Part shown: one piece after another, positions 1 through 11,299 of the stretch
How the letters are laid out: each line of letters starts with the position of its first letter
Numbering within the stretch: position 1 is the first letter of the stretch
NCBI GenBank assembly: GCA_008711295.1
Contig: VUYV01000190.1
Location: forward strand, 881,876-945,875
Length of the DNA stretch: 64,000 nt
Origin: Anarhynchus alexandrinus
Taxonomy: Eukaryota > Chordata > Aves > Charadriiformes > Charadriidae
Direction of reading: 5' to 3'
Position numbers and translations under genes: made by a program
Notes under the pieces: model-generated
What the model was told of the DNA's origin: nothing
Seen by the model: only the letters and a program-made list of their open reading frames with translations
Database searches by the model: none

Positions 1-2574
1 CCAAGTGAAGTGTGCCTGTTTTACTTAATCCCCTTATTAAAACCAATGGTTCATGCTGTTCCAGTCAGAGATTAACATCAGCAAGTTACATAAGGTGTTC
101 TCCTGAAGGATATGAATCTCTTTACATGTAGGGAAATCAAAGTCTCATTTTTCAAAGTGCATAAATACTAACCGAAATCATACAGGCACATACTCATAAC
201 TTAACGTTTATGAGTACTAGCAATACCTTGTAGACCAACACATTAGAGGAAGCACACAACTGAATGATACCTTGCAGACATGTAGGCATGAACGACATCA
301 TTTGATTAATCTTTTTGAATTCAAGAGATTATTCTGAACAGAAAAGTTATCCAGTATGCCTAAGCACCAAACTCTCCAAAGGTTAAACACTCAAATACCT
401 TGAAGAAGATTGGGCACAAGTGTCTCAAAAATAGTACCAAAGTAATCAAAACTGTCAGGAAAGCATTAAGAAAATTGATACGCACTGTAATAGAATGGAA
501 AGGACTTTAAAAGATTTAGAGAATGTTTTTTGTTCTAGCATTAAAAAAATATGTAAGCGAGGCAAGAAATAAAGCATTTGCACAACTGTTACTCTGTCAG
601 ATAGTTTCTACAATCACCAACAGAGATGAGAGTCCCACTGTGCCTATCAAATTAACTTGTGGTCTGAATAGCATATCTAACAAAAAACTAATGGATGGAT
701 TGTCTTCCACTTTAGAGCTTTCTGAGACAGGTTTGATTTCTGAAAATTAAAAATCCCAGCTCTGAATGGTCACATCCAGAAGAACAGCATAATTCAATAC
801 TGTTATGACACAAGTGCAACAGCTTTCCCTTCCTCTTCTACTCTCCACCACCCCAGGCATTCCTCTCAGACTACTGGTGTTGATAAATGTCCAACTTTTG
901 GAAGGAACATATGTACGTACATACATACCTACATACATACATATGTGTATATATATTCTTTTTGTTATTATTTTTTCCCTGAACTCACAGTCTGTTACTG
1001 CAACCATAAACACGACATTCAGTCACCTCAATGAGTCAGGTATCCCAGAGGTAGAGACCACAGAGAAAAATAAAACCATATCACAGCAGAGAAACAACAA
1101 AAAAAAAATAGTGCTTTATTCAGCATCACAGGAGGCAAGAGCAGCTCAGGCCAAACTATGAAAAATCACAGCCAGGAGGCCACCACATCTTCTTCTTGCT
1201 TTAGCTCTTTTCAGAGCTGCCATTTTGTGGGCATGATGCTTATACCCACATAGCCTGGAGTGTTACTGTGTCCTTTGTGTCTGGTCAGTGTTCAAAGCTC
1301 CAAAGTAAGACCAGGTCAAAGTCTGAATGAGCCTGGCAATAGCATGATTTAGATGGACACAGTGAAAAGCTCTGTTTTTTCACAAAAAATCTTGACCTGT
1401 AATCCAACAAATTCATGTATATAAAACTGAGTAACTTGAAGTTCCCTCAAATCTAATTATTAAAGATAAACTTGGAAAAGTTTAAGTTGCAAGAACTGAA
1501 GTGAGGACAGTTCACAGATTCCTGTGCGCTGCAGCAGTCTTCTGTTAAACTATTAGTCTTGTCTCCACTAATTGGTTTTGACTTCCGATAAGGATTTTGC
1601 AAAGAGATTAATTCTGCTTTGGAGACAGAACACTAGTGGCAAGATGGAGAATCTTATTCTAGGAAAGAGGATGGTTATTGAATGACTTTATTTCTGCCAC
1701 TTAAAGCTTCCTTTTTTCTTTTTCTTCTTGAAAAGAGGGACTTGAAATCATCCTATTCTGGTTACTAAATTCATGAAATCATACACATCATTAAGGACTT
1801 CACTTGCTGCATATTTTGATCTGCAAAATGATTGCTTTAGCAATTTGGAAAGGAAAAATGGAAAAAAAAAAGAAAATGTGTATTTTTTTGCTAACTCAGA
1901 GTGCCAAATACTGGGCAAAACAAAGACGAGCAGATTATGTTAGCAGTACCCTTGTGCCAAGCAATGGATGATAGGGATAAAACTTGAGGTTGGGAAGGGG
2001 GAAGACTTATCTAAAAATAAAGTTTACGAGAAAAGGAAACCAATTCCAACAATCATCTGTCCAACAAGACAGGCCTAAGCTCAGAAAACTGCCAGGTTCT
2101 GGTGGAAGGAGGGTCTGCAACTCTTTTCTGCCTGGTTTATGGAGAAAGGAGAAGATGGCCTTACTGGTACTTCCACGTTTGGGGACGGCACTGCCCTCCT
2201 CACGTGCCTGACAGTGACTCAGGCCAGCAAGATCTGTGGAGAAACTTTCCCATAGACATCAGTCAGATCCTGAATAGCCTTTGAAGATTCACTCCTGCCT
2301 GGACCAGGGTGCAGTCCTCCTGCCTCCAAATAACACCCCACCCCCCTCCCATACTTCTTCACTCCCTCACACACTATATATATCAGCTCTGCTCCCTGTT
2401 GCTGTGAAGACCCGCGTGGTACTTCTTCCTTATCTCAAGCACCTGGCATGGGTGTAGGCAAAACCAAATGCTTCACAGTAACAGATGCAAAAACTTCTGT
2501 TCTTTAGTCACTTAGAATGTGATGACTCCAGTTCCCTCGTGATTCTCTGATTTATAAATGAAATCAAACCACTC

Positions 2575-2576
<2 letters not shown>
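1..2576. other. AT-rich stretch without a recognised gene
   Basis: I see no convincing exon here. Short open frames occur on both strands but lack paired splice sites. A (TACA)n microsatellite lies near 909-956. A frame around 2100-2283 (GGSATLFCLVYGE...) reads protein-like on the plus strand, but I found no good donor for it. Confidence 0.5.
909..956. repeat. (TACA)n / (TA)n microsatellite
   Basis: Repeated TACA/TACG units, with imperfections, run into a short TATATA tract. Confidence 0.8.

Positions 2577-2609
<33 letters not shown>
2577..2609 (+). repeat. Poly(A) run ending at an assembly gap
   Basis: There are 33 consecutive A residues directly before the N gap. The gap is followed by a CR1 3' end in plus orientation. 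CR1 elements end in an octamer repeat rather than poly(A), so the run is a separate simple repeat. It probably contributed to the assembly break. Confidence 0.85.
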
Positions 2610-3525
2610 NNNNNNNNNNNNNNNNNNNNNNNNNNNNNNNNNNNNNNNNNNNNNNNNNNNNNNNNNNNNNNNNNNNNNNNNNNNNNNNNNNNNNNNNNNN
2701 NNNNNNNNNNNNNNNNNNNNNNNNNNNNNNNNNNNNNNNNNNNNNNNNNNNNNNNNNNNNNNNNNNNNNNNNNNNNNNNNNNNNNNNNNNNNNNNNNNNN
2801 NNNNNNNNNNNNNNNNNNNNNNNNNNNNNNNNNNNNNNNNNNNNNNNNNNNNNNNNNNNNNNNNNNNNNNNNNNNNNNNNNNNNNNNNNNNNNNNNNNNN
2901 NNNNNNNNNNNNNNNNNNNNNNNNNNNNNNNNNNNNNNNNNNNNNNNNNNNNNNNNNNNNNNNNNNNNNNNNNNNNNNNNNNNNNNNNNNNNNNNNNNNN
3001 NNNNNNNNNNNNNNNNNNNNNNNNNNNNNNNNNNNNNNNNNNNNNNNNNNNNNNNNNNNNNNNNNNNNNNNNNNNNNNNNNNNNNNNNNNNNNNNNNNNN
3101 NNNNNNNNNNNNNNNNNNNNNNNNNNNNNNNNNNNNNNNNNNNNNNNNNNNNNNNNNNNNNNNNNNNNNNNNNNNNNNNNNNNNNNNNNNNNNNNNNNNN
3201 NNNNNNNNNNNNNNNNNNNNNNNNNNNNNNNNNNNNNNNNNNNNNNNNNNNNNNNNNNNNNNNNNNNNNNNNNNNNNNNNNNNNNNNNNNNNNNNNNNNN
3301 NNNNNNNNNNNNNNNNNNNNNNNNNNNNNNNNNNNNNNNNNNNNNNNNNNNNNNNNNNNNNNNNNNNNNNNNNNNNNNNNNNNNNNNNNNNNNNNNNNNN
3401 NNNNNNNNNNNNNNNNNNNNNNNNNNNNNNNNNNNNNNNNNNNNNNNNNNNNNNNNNNNNNNNNNNNNNNNNNNNNNNNNNNNNNNNNNNNNNNNNNNNN
3501 NNNNNNNNNNNNNNNNNNNNNNNNN
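2610..3525. other. Assembly gap (916 N)
   Basis: This is an unbroken run of N. The right edge enters a CR1 element already near its 3' end, so the missing sequence probably contains the upstream part of that element. The long frames that appear to cross the gap on both strands are artefacts of translating N. Confidence 0.98.
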
Positions 3526-3700
3526 ACAGGCTGCCCAGGGAGGTTGTGGAGTCCCCTTCTCTGGAGATTTTCAAGACCCGCCTGGATGCAGTCCTGAGTA
3601 ATGTGCTCTAGGCAATCCTGCTTTAGCAGGGGAGTTGGACTAGATGATCTCTAGAGGTCCCTTCCAACTCTGAAAATTCTGTGATTCTGTGATTCTGTGA
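3526..3700 (+). mobile_element. CR1 LINE 3' end (5' side lost in gap)
   Basis: The segment carries the standard avian CR1 tail: a GGCTGCCCAGGGAGGTTGTGG-type start, GAGTTGGACTAGATGATCTC, GGTCCCTTCCAACTCTG, and finally three tandem ATTCTGTG octamers. Good match to the consensus suggests a relatively young copy. The 5' boundary is inside the gap. Confidence 0.95.
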
Positions 3701-4729
3701 ATCACACAGAAAATGCAACTCACAACAGTATTTTCCTTCCAGGCTTCCTTGGAGATAATTTTAGATCCAGCTACAAATTTCGACTAGCTCAGAACCATCA
3801 GGGGGGAAAAAAGCCTCTGTCTGCTCCCTGACTTTCTAGTCATCCCTTTTCTGACAAGAAAACAAAGTGTTACTGCAACAGAGAACCAAAATCCCCTACC
3901 GCCCCTACAGAGAGGAGAGGCAGGACATACACGTTTGCAAGTGTTTGGGATATTCAGCTGTCACTCAGCTCTTGTATGGCCTGAAGAAAGCTATTTTGCT
4001 TTGCCGTCCCACCCAGTCTCTGTCTCTCTGTGACTTGTCCCTCAAGTCAAAGGTCTGCTCTCTTCTTCTGCACCAAGGAGCACACCTCAGGCAGTGTCAA
4101 ACTGAAGCACTCTTCAAAAGTCTTACATAGACCACCTTCGTTTCTGTCTTACCCTCCCTCCACTCTCATTCCTGTCATGCTTTCTCTTGCCAGATGATCT
4201 TCCAGCCCACATCAGTGGCCTCCTTTCCTCCACATCACTTTTCTTCCACTTCCTTCAGCTCTCTTTACCTTACCCGTCCTCCCACTATCCCATTTTCCTT
4301 TCCCAAAGCTAGATCTCTTTCCCTGTTGTTTATTTCAGGCTCTAGCTCTTCCTTTGCCAGGCCTCTTTTTCCACCTCCTTCCAAGGACAGTGGGAAAAAT
4401 GGTCCATAGTCTGGTGAGCCACCAGCAAGCTCTCCTGCACCCCCCCCATGCTTCTCCTCTCTGCACCAGCGCACTGGGCAGCACGACTCACACAGCCTGC
4501 TGCACGAGAAACTGTGTTTAAGAGATGACAAGAACATCATACAGAAAAGTTATCCAGTTCTCCAAGAATGGCAGGAGGACAACTTCCGTATGCTGATATT
4601 GGGCAATAATGGGATTAATACATTTCATTTATCAGCAGGCATCGGTCCCAAGGAAGAGCATTTGTGCATGTTATGGACTTTAAGCACATGCATCCAGTTG
4701 GGTGGGATTTCTCACCAGCCATACTTCAG

Positions 4730-4920
4730 CACACGTGCAAAGAGGATCCGGAGCAAACACAGACACAACCCTGACACAGCTGAACTCCCACTTCCAGCAG
4801 CTACTGAAGACAGCCAAGGAGTGGCTGCGGCTGCAATACAAGTTGGCAGAGTTTGGCGTTGGGGAGAACAAAACCACATGGTGGCTTTGCTCTGTTGTGG
4901 CAACATCAGGATCGAAAGAA
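4730..4920 (+). CDS. Candidate internal coding exon of a plus-strand gene, product unrecognised
   Basis: The exon is bounded on the left by CATACTTCAG and on the right by GTAAGTG, a near-consensus donor at 4921. Frame: 2 nt, then 63 codons, ending in phase 0. The translation includes TLTQLNSHFQQLLKTAKEW, then LRLQYKLAEFGVGENKTTWW and LCSVVATSGSKE. The first half is a good amphipathic helix. CTG, CAG, AAG and GAG codons dominate, unlike the AT-rich surroundings and typical of a vertebrate coding exon. An alternative acceptor at 4717/4718 (TTTCTCACCAG) would start the exon at 4719. A second frame is also open, so the frame choice rests on codon use and the donor phase. It ends in the phase in which the possible terminal exon at 10632 begins. 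No family was recognised. Confidence 0.45.
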
Positions 4921-5079
4921 GTAAGTGGGCCGGGAAGGATGTTAAACAGTTCTCCCCATACGTACTCCCGTTCAACACATGAATTGGCAAGTTTTCCCTA
5001 TTATTTCCCCCACATGTACTTTGGGAAAGGAGTATTCCCCACAGAAACATCCTCACTGTGCAGACACGTACACTTTTAA

Positions 5080-6540
5080 GTTGCAAGAAGGATAATTCAT
5101 AAAAAAGCAATGTTAATAAATCTGGTCTGGGCACAGTCACATTTGACACCGGCCACGTCCCTTCCTGGTTAACAGAGTTTTCAGACCAGAGGGATTCTAG
5201 CTTGAGAGACATCATCAAAACACTCCTAGCACATCAAATTACCTAACACCATGGGTGGCTTTCACAGTGATTTTTATTTAGCATATTTATCAAATATATT
5301 AACATTAGTAGATCTCTAAGTGAGCTACGTCTCTAATACTGTCCAGATAGATTTCTGTGGAAACTGAAGTTTCTTAATATTCCCCTTAGATTTTAGAATC
5401 TGAGACGTAATTATTTACCATAAAACCATGCTGTGTTCAGATATTTCAGCTTGCTTGTATGTAAAGCCATAATAAACCTTTTTCTCTTGTCAGTGTAACA
5501 TTCTTCCTCCAATCTCTGATAAGACATCACAGCACCTGCTCCACAATACCCTAGATTTGTCATCCAGAAATCTGGTCAGCTTATGTTCAGTGCAAGAGAA
5601 TAGTTTATTGTCTTGCTTTAGGGGATTGTGATTCTATTTTTAATTAAAATAGATTTATATCCTCCTGTTATCAGCAGGTTCAGACTGCATTTTCTCAAAA
5701 TGGATTCAGGCCAGAAAGAAAGGTGGAAACAAGCAATGAATCCTATTAAACCTGAAATAGGGTGTTTTAGTTGTATTCACAAGCCAGCCTGCTTTTGAGG
5801 TTTAACCCAGCTCTTGCAAAGAACATCCAGTCCTTTCTGCATTATCAAATTCATAAGATGTCTTCAGATTAAAAAAAAGAAAAAAAAAGAAAAAAAAGGC
5901 AAATTCTATTTCATTCTCAGTCAGAACGTTGTCTATTTTTTTCCTTTTGATGAATACATCCTATGGAATTGATCTTCGAAGATGCTGAGTTCTCTGTTCT
6001 CGCTACTTCTCCCACCCCTCCTAAAGCTTAACTTTTGTATTGATGAAGAATTTTATTTTTTTTTTTAAATTGAAAGGATTTAAGCTTTCCTTTAACTCCT
6101 TTGTTCAGAAAAGGATTCAAGATAGATTAGTGCTATACAGACCTTTAGCATCAAGGAAAACCCCACAGCTGCTCGGTTTGAAATGTATCGAAAGAGGGCA
6201 GTATCTTCACAATAAAGTAATTCTCCAGTTTTCTTGAACATTGGGGTCACATTTAGGCCTCAGTAAAGTAAAAAAGGTCACTTATTCCTGTACCCTTGGA
6301 ATTAGGATTTCAGCCCTTCACATTATCCATTAGCATAGACCACTGAAAACTTGCTATTCTTAAATAAAATTGCCACCCTTTCATCTCCCTTCAAACCCAA
6401 TGAGTCACTCCATCTTGTTGCAACACCAGCAGACAGCCACAAGTGAAGCAGTTAATATTTTGCTTTCCACTATCGCCTTTCCACCCCTCAAGAATCTTTT
6501 CTGAGTTTTGCCCTGGTAAGCAAATTACAGTGTGCAATGG
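5080..6540. other. No gene seen
   Basis: AT-rich sequence with A-rich tracts near 5873-5898 and a T run near 6055-6065. If the plus-strand exons at 4.7 and 10.6 kb belong together, this is intron. Confidence 0.5.
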
Positions 6541-6550
6541 GGGGGTACGC

Positions 6551-7127
6551 TGGTTTTGGCTGGGATAGAGCTAATTTTCTTCATAGTAGCTTTTATGGAG
6601 CTATGTTTTGCATTTGTGCTGAAAACAGTGTTGAAAACATAGAGACGTTTTCGCTGAAGAGCGCTTACACAGAGTCAAGGCCTCTTACACCTGCCTCTTA
6701 CACCGCCCCGCCAGTGAGCAAGCTGGGGGTGCACAAGAAGCTGGGAGGGGACAAAGTTGGGACAGCTGACCCCAACTGACCAAAGGGATATTCCGTACCA
6801 GATGATGTCATGCTCAGTGTATAAAGCTGGGGGAAGAAGAAGGAAGGGGGGCACGTTCTGAGTTATGGCATTTGTCTTCCCAAGTAACTGCTATGCGCGA
6901 TGGAGCCCTGCTTTCCTGGAGATGGCCTGCCCATGGGAAGCAGTGAATGAATTCCTTGCTTTGCTTTGCTTGCATGCATGGCTTTTGCTTTACCTATTAA
7001 AATGTCTTTATCTCAACCCATGAGTTTTCTCACTTTTACTCTTCCGATTCTCTCCTCCATCCCACAGGGAGGAGGTGAGCAAGTGGCTGCGTGGTCCTTA
7101 GTTGCCGGCCGGGGTTAAACCACGACA
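6551..7127 (+). mobile_element. Solo LTR of an avian endogenous retrovirus
   Basis: The segment starts TGGTTTTGGCTGGGATAGAG and ends GGGGTTAAACCACGACA, so it keeps TG...CA ends. This end pair and body are shared by a very common group of bird ERV LTRs. Inside are a TATA-like GTATAAAG near 6819, a purine-rich GGGGGAAGAAGAAGGAAGGGG, and CTATTAAAATGTC near 6993, which resembles a poly(A) signal region. No gag, pol or env sequence or second LTR adjoins it, so it is a solo LTR left by recombination. Flanking target-site duplication is not obvious. Such LTRs can supply a promoter or poly(A) site to nearby genes. Confidence 0.88.
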
Positions 7128-7578
7128 GAGTGCTTGTGTGGTGACTCTGGAATCTTCCTATTTTCTCACCAGACCTGCTTGTTAAAGCTTTAGCAACAGA
7201 CAATTTCTTTATTCCTCCTTTTGTGGGGGACAAAGGGAGATTAAATGCCGTCAGCAAGGATGGATACATCATTTCAGGTAGAAGATTCTCATCTTCTTGG
7301 CAGCATTTAATCTCTCTTTGATGCTCACATGGGCTCCTGGCTTTTCAGTTTTGCAAAGCTCAAGTGTCTGTTCTGTTGGATAAGCAACTCAGAAATTAAG
7401 ATTTCCTGGGCGGGATGGAGGGAGGCACTGCTTCAAGTTTGCACTGCCCCACTTTGTGAAGTATGGCAAATCACCCTCCTAAAAACATCAGTACAGAAGC
7501 AAAGCAGCCATCCAAGTGTTGCTGCTGATTTACCCGGAGAAAGCACAGACTAAGTCTGATCCACAGCCTTACAGGAAT

Positions 7579-7599
7579 GTACTTACTTACTTACTTACC
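7579..7599. repeat. (TTAC)n microsatellite
   Basis: Five tandem ACTT/TTAC units. Confidence 0.85.
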
Positions 7600-10500
7600 T
7601 CCCCAGGAATGTAAGTCCACCTTGAGACCTTAAAGCAAGAATGCCGTATTAACTTCGGACATGATGCCTTGCCTCATTTTACAATGTGAAGTAATTTAAC
7701 TCCTTGTCGGGCTACGGGGAATAAGGTGACAGCACAGATGCTGGGCAATTAAAATAGAGGTGTATATGAGGTGAATATGACTAGTGGCTGGTTACTTGCT
7801 GGTACCAGGTGAAGCGCATCGTTTCACTCGTAGTTCAGTGGTAGCAGCACTGCGGGTGAAATGCTGCCACAGCCGAGATTTAATACCCCGTCTCCGATGT
7901 TTCCCATCAGTTCAGGAGCTGAGCACCACAGGACTTGTAAATTCCCCCCTTTCACAAACAAGTATTCCCATGTGCAGTGGATTTTGTTGTGGGAAGGGGT
8001 TTATAGGCCAGCACTTAGAACCATCTGGTGAGTGTTTAACAAGAAGCTGAAGCTATAATGTAAGCATATTTTATTCATTCAGGGGCTCTCCTCCTGGCCA
8101 GCAGCCAGCTCCCAGACTCCCTAAGCCATTTCCCCCTCCCCACCGTATGCTTCAGAGACTGATGCAGTAAGTTCAGCACTGAAAGAGCAGGCTCTCAGAT
8201 AAGTCATCTGTCTCACCTTACGTATCTGTCTTGCAGACGTGATCCTTACCTTCTTCACCCCAGGGTTAGGTGCTGGGGTGACAGATATTGTTGATGTTCA
8301 CAACTCCTTCTCCATCCGTGCCGGAGCAGGCAGCAATGCCCCACAGCCATCTCCTTCATCTATTTCAGCCAAGTGAGAGGTTTCAGAGCAGTCTCACATT
8401 ATCTGTTTGGGCTCCTGCACTCCTGCTTTCCACCTGGGCAGACATACACACCCCATCCTTTGCAAAAGATGTTCATTTTCAGACAACTCCTTTCCTGCAC
8501 TACCTCACCCCACAATTTCCTGGGTGCTAGTGGCAGAGCAGGAGGCAAGATCACGCAGCTGGTGGGGAGAAGGAGTGTTCAACTTAGATTGGCATGAGCT
8601 GCTGGGGAATCATGTTCTTGCCTCTGCTACAAGCTGCCTCAACCCACGAGATGTGGAGCTGCACTTAGGAGGAAGCAACAAGCCTTGATGAAAAGTAGAA
8701 CAGACTGAGGCTTGACTGAGGTTGAGCTAACGGGGATGCATGTCTTACATGAAGTCAGGGCGAACGTGTCCGCTCTGGCAGAGCACTCTCAGGCTATTTG
8801 CCAAAGCTGGTGTCAATGTACCCATAGTGTAGCTTCTTTCTGCAGCACATCTTGTGCTTTTCAGGCTCTCTCATGCCCCAGCTCTACGTGTCCAAACTAC
8901 ATCCACTCAGCAGGTCAGTCTGGCAGACAAGCCATTGTCACGTGTCCGTCCTGCCCTGACAGATCCTGAGGGCTACAGGACCTCTGAATAAAACAAGACC
9001 TGAAGACTGACCCTATCAGGGTTGTACTGAGAAATCCATTAGACGGGGGAATAAATAACCAACCACTCATCTCCCTCCTGCCTCTACAGGAACAGAAAGC
9101 ATCATCCAAGAGGGTAGGGGTTACTCTTTCTGGTACGTGCAGCAGGCAGTCCAGAGTTCAGCTTTTCAGAGCTTTTTCCTTGAGCACAGCCTAGAAAACT
9201 TAAAAACCTTTGATAATAACTGGAAAAGATCACTTAAGAAACAAACCAACCAATATTTTTATGACTGTAATTTTGAAATGTCCTTCCCCATGGGGATTTC
9301 CAACAATTCTACATTTGGAACCCCATTTCTCCTTCTTTGAAATGGGCCCAGTGGCTGGAAAATAGTGTCTCTACTTTAAGCCACTGAGGCATTGACTCCT
9401 CAACACTGTAGGTGTCTGACCCTTCTTGTTTAGGAGGAATTCTTAGTCTTTGTCTTTTCTTCCTTTAGTGGGGTTCAGTTTTGTTTTGAGAGTGTTTTTC
9501 TCCATGAGACTTTCCAGAGAGTGGCTAAAGTAACCAGGCCAGGATAGGTATGAATTTAGATACCTTTGCATTTGCACAGTCCCTGAAAGTAGGCAGATGA
9601 TGCGGACGGGATCATATCTGCACAAGGCCTACCTAAATCCCCAATAGCAATGACTGTATTTTCGCCCAAGGATTTCCTCCCTTCCATATCATTTGGACTG
9701 TGATGAACTCACATTAGTATTCCAGCTGAAAGCTAGTAAACAGTCAAAGAAATTGCTGTTTTATGCACCCAAGTTTTTCACTTCCTTTCTCCTCAATAGC
9801 TTCATTCATCAAACCAAGCCAGAGAAAAACTGCACAGAAGTACTTAGAATAGTATTCCAGCCAGCATATTGGCTTCGCTACCATGTCTACTACATGCAGA
9901 CTGTCAGTAATGAAAAGTGGAATTCACCTCATCAAACAAAGTCTGCAAATTTGCTTGAGGATAATATGTCATTAGAAAAGCAGATACGTATTCAAGGCCC
10001 AAATTAAACACCGATGTCCGGTTCTTAAGAAACAGAGTCACTGTTATAGCTACTGTTTATTAGCAATCCTAGCAACCTCGACCAAAACCTTTCAAATACT
10101 GGCTTTAACTTTTAGTCCATCTGACCTAGCCCCTCTCATGTTTGGTAAGAATTCTTACCCTGTGCTTTAGAGGAACTGGCATCCAGAGTGTTGTAAATAG
10201 AAGGGACCTCCAGAGATCTGAGACCCAGAATCAATCAATTTATGCTAAACACTCTGGTATTGCTCCCATTGACACTTAAATGCCTGTTGATTTTAGTGTG
10301 GCAGATGCTTAGACATAAAATGGCTCTTGTTGCTTTAGAGCCAGTGCCTATAAGCCCTTCTTTCCTTTGGCATTAAAGCCATTGCATTTGATAATAGAAA
10401 CTGCTACCATCTTGGGACTATGTAGAGTCAGGCCTTATCTTACGTACCAGATGATCAGGGCTCATGAAGGCAGCTGGAAACAAAGTCCATTCCTTTGCCT

Positions 10501-10600
10501 ATAGAAAAGTCTGGCTCAAGAATGCTTTTCCCTTTACAAAGCTGCCCAAATATTCAAAGCCCAGTTTGAACATCACAGCTGTCTACACAAGCACAAGGAA
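7600..10600. other. No gene seen
   Basis: Only chance frames are visible. A tRNA A-box-like string (TAGTTCAGTGGTAGCA) near 7831 has no matching B box or foldable clover-leaf. The 8.3-9.0 kb part is somewhat GC-richer and gives overlapping open frames with no splice pairs that I could defend. Confidence 0.45.
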
Positions 10601-10631
10601 AGTGAACTCCATGACTGTTAAGTTACTGCAG

Positions 10632-10850
10632 GAGGGTGTTCCCTGCTTCTCACCATGCCGGGCAGCATTTACAAGCCTGCCCGCACCCCAGAACATGGCC
10701 CAGGGCGGGCTGGATAACCTGGCCCTGTCCAGAGAGGCAGCAGGGACCATCAATACCCTGTACTTCTGTCAAGCTCTAGGATCAGTGCTACAGCAAATCC
10801 CTAGTAATCTCAGGAATGAGAAGCAGAAAAAAACAGGAAAGAAAGCATAA
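10632..10850 (+). CDS. Candidate terminal coding exon of the plus-strand gene
   Basis: The left edge is TTAAGTTACTGCAG, a moderate acceptor. From there the frame is open in phase 0 for 72 codons to a TAA at 10848. Its start phase equals the end phase of the exon at 4730-4920. Residues include PQNMAQGGLDNLALSREAAG, then TINTLYFCQALGSVLQQIPS, and the basic tail NEKQKKTGKKA. Codon use is GC-rich in the third position (CTG, GCC, ACC, TAC, TTC), unlike its surroundings. An AATAAA follows about 400 bases downstream. Exons between 4.9 and 10.6 kb may be missing from this model. The frame also extends open upstream of the acceptor to about 10464, so an intronless reading cannot be excluded. No domain was recognised. 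Confidence 0.38.
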   Translation, partial: EGVPCFSPCRAAFTSLPAPQNMAQGGLDNLALSREAAGTINTLYFCQALGSVLQQIPSNLRNEKQKKTGKKA

Positions 10851-11251
10851 ATGCAAAACTGCAGGATTTTGCTGCTGCTTTCAAGCGCAGGAGTTTAGAG
10901 GAAAGTCTAACTGCACACTTCCGTACCCCCAGAACTAGCAAGATCCCATAGTATGGCTGAGAGCAGCAAACGTTCTCCATAAAGCAGTGAAACAGTTTTG
11001 TTTCAGTTATTAAGGAAATTCCTCTTCCTTGATGCATTGTGGCACCCGCAGTCTAAGAAGACAGATGCTCCTGAGAAGAGGGAACATGAATTCGTGAAGT
11101 TGTCCTCCTCTCTCCAAATGCGAGTATATTTTATGTCTTTGATATTAAATGACCTTTGGAACAGCACTTCGGATTTATACCAAATTGACAATAACCAAGA
11201 AGCATAAACTACATAAAGCTAAAAGGTATCTCATGCAGGGATATAAAGTGA

Positions 11252-11257
11252 AATAAA
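11252..11257 (+). terminator. Possible poly(A) signal AATAAA
   Basis: AATAAA within AAATAAATAAG, about 400 bases after the TAA of the candidate terminal exon. Such hexamers are frequent in AT-rich DNA, so the support is only positional. Confidence 0.3.
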
Positions 11258-11299
11258 TAAGTTCCTGTTACCAAGAACTTGGCCATGCTAAGCAGGTCT

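Noticed and set aside
2178..2205. Plus-strand TFGDGTALLT, which resembles a T-cell-receptor or antibody J segment (FGxGTxL)
   Set aside because: No recombination signal heptamer/nonamer upstream and no usable donor just after it; probably coincidence.
2558..3601. Long open frames of 336-347 codons on both strands
   Set aside because: They consist almost wholly of the N gap translated as X.
4156..4200. Minus-strand segment RSSGKRKHDRNESGGR next to GTAAGA
   Set aside because: No pyrimidine tract or acceptor upstream; purine-rich DNA explains the basic residues.
7826..7900. tRNA-like A box TAGTTCAGTGGTAGCA
   Set aside because: No B box at the right distance and no clover-leaf stems can be drawn; may be chance or a very old tRNA-derived relic.
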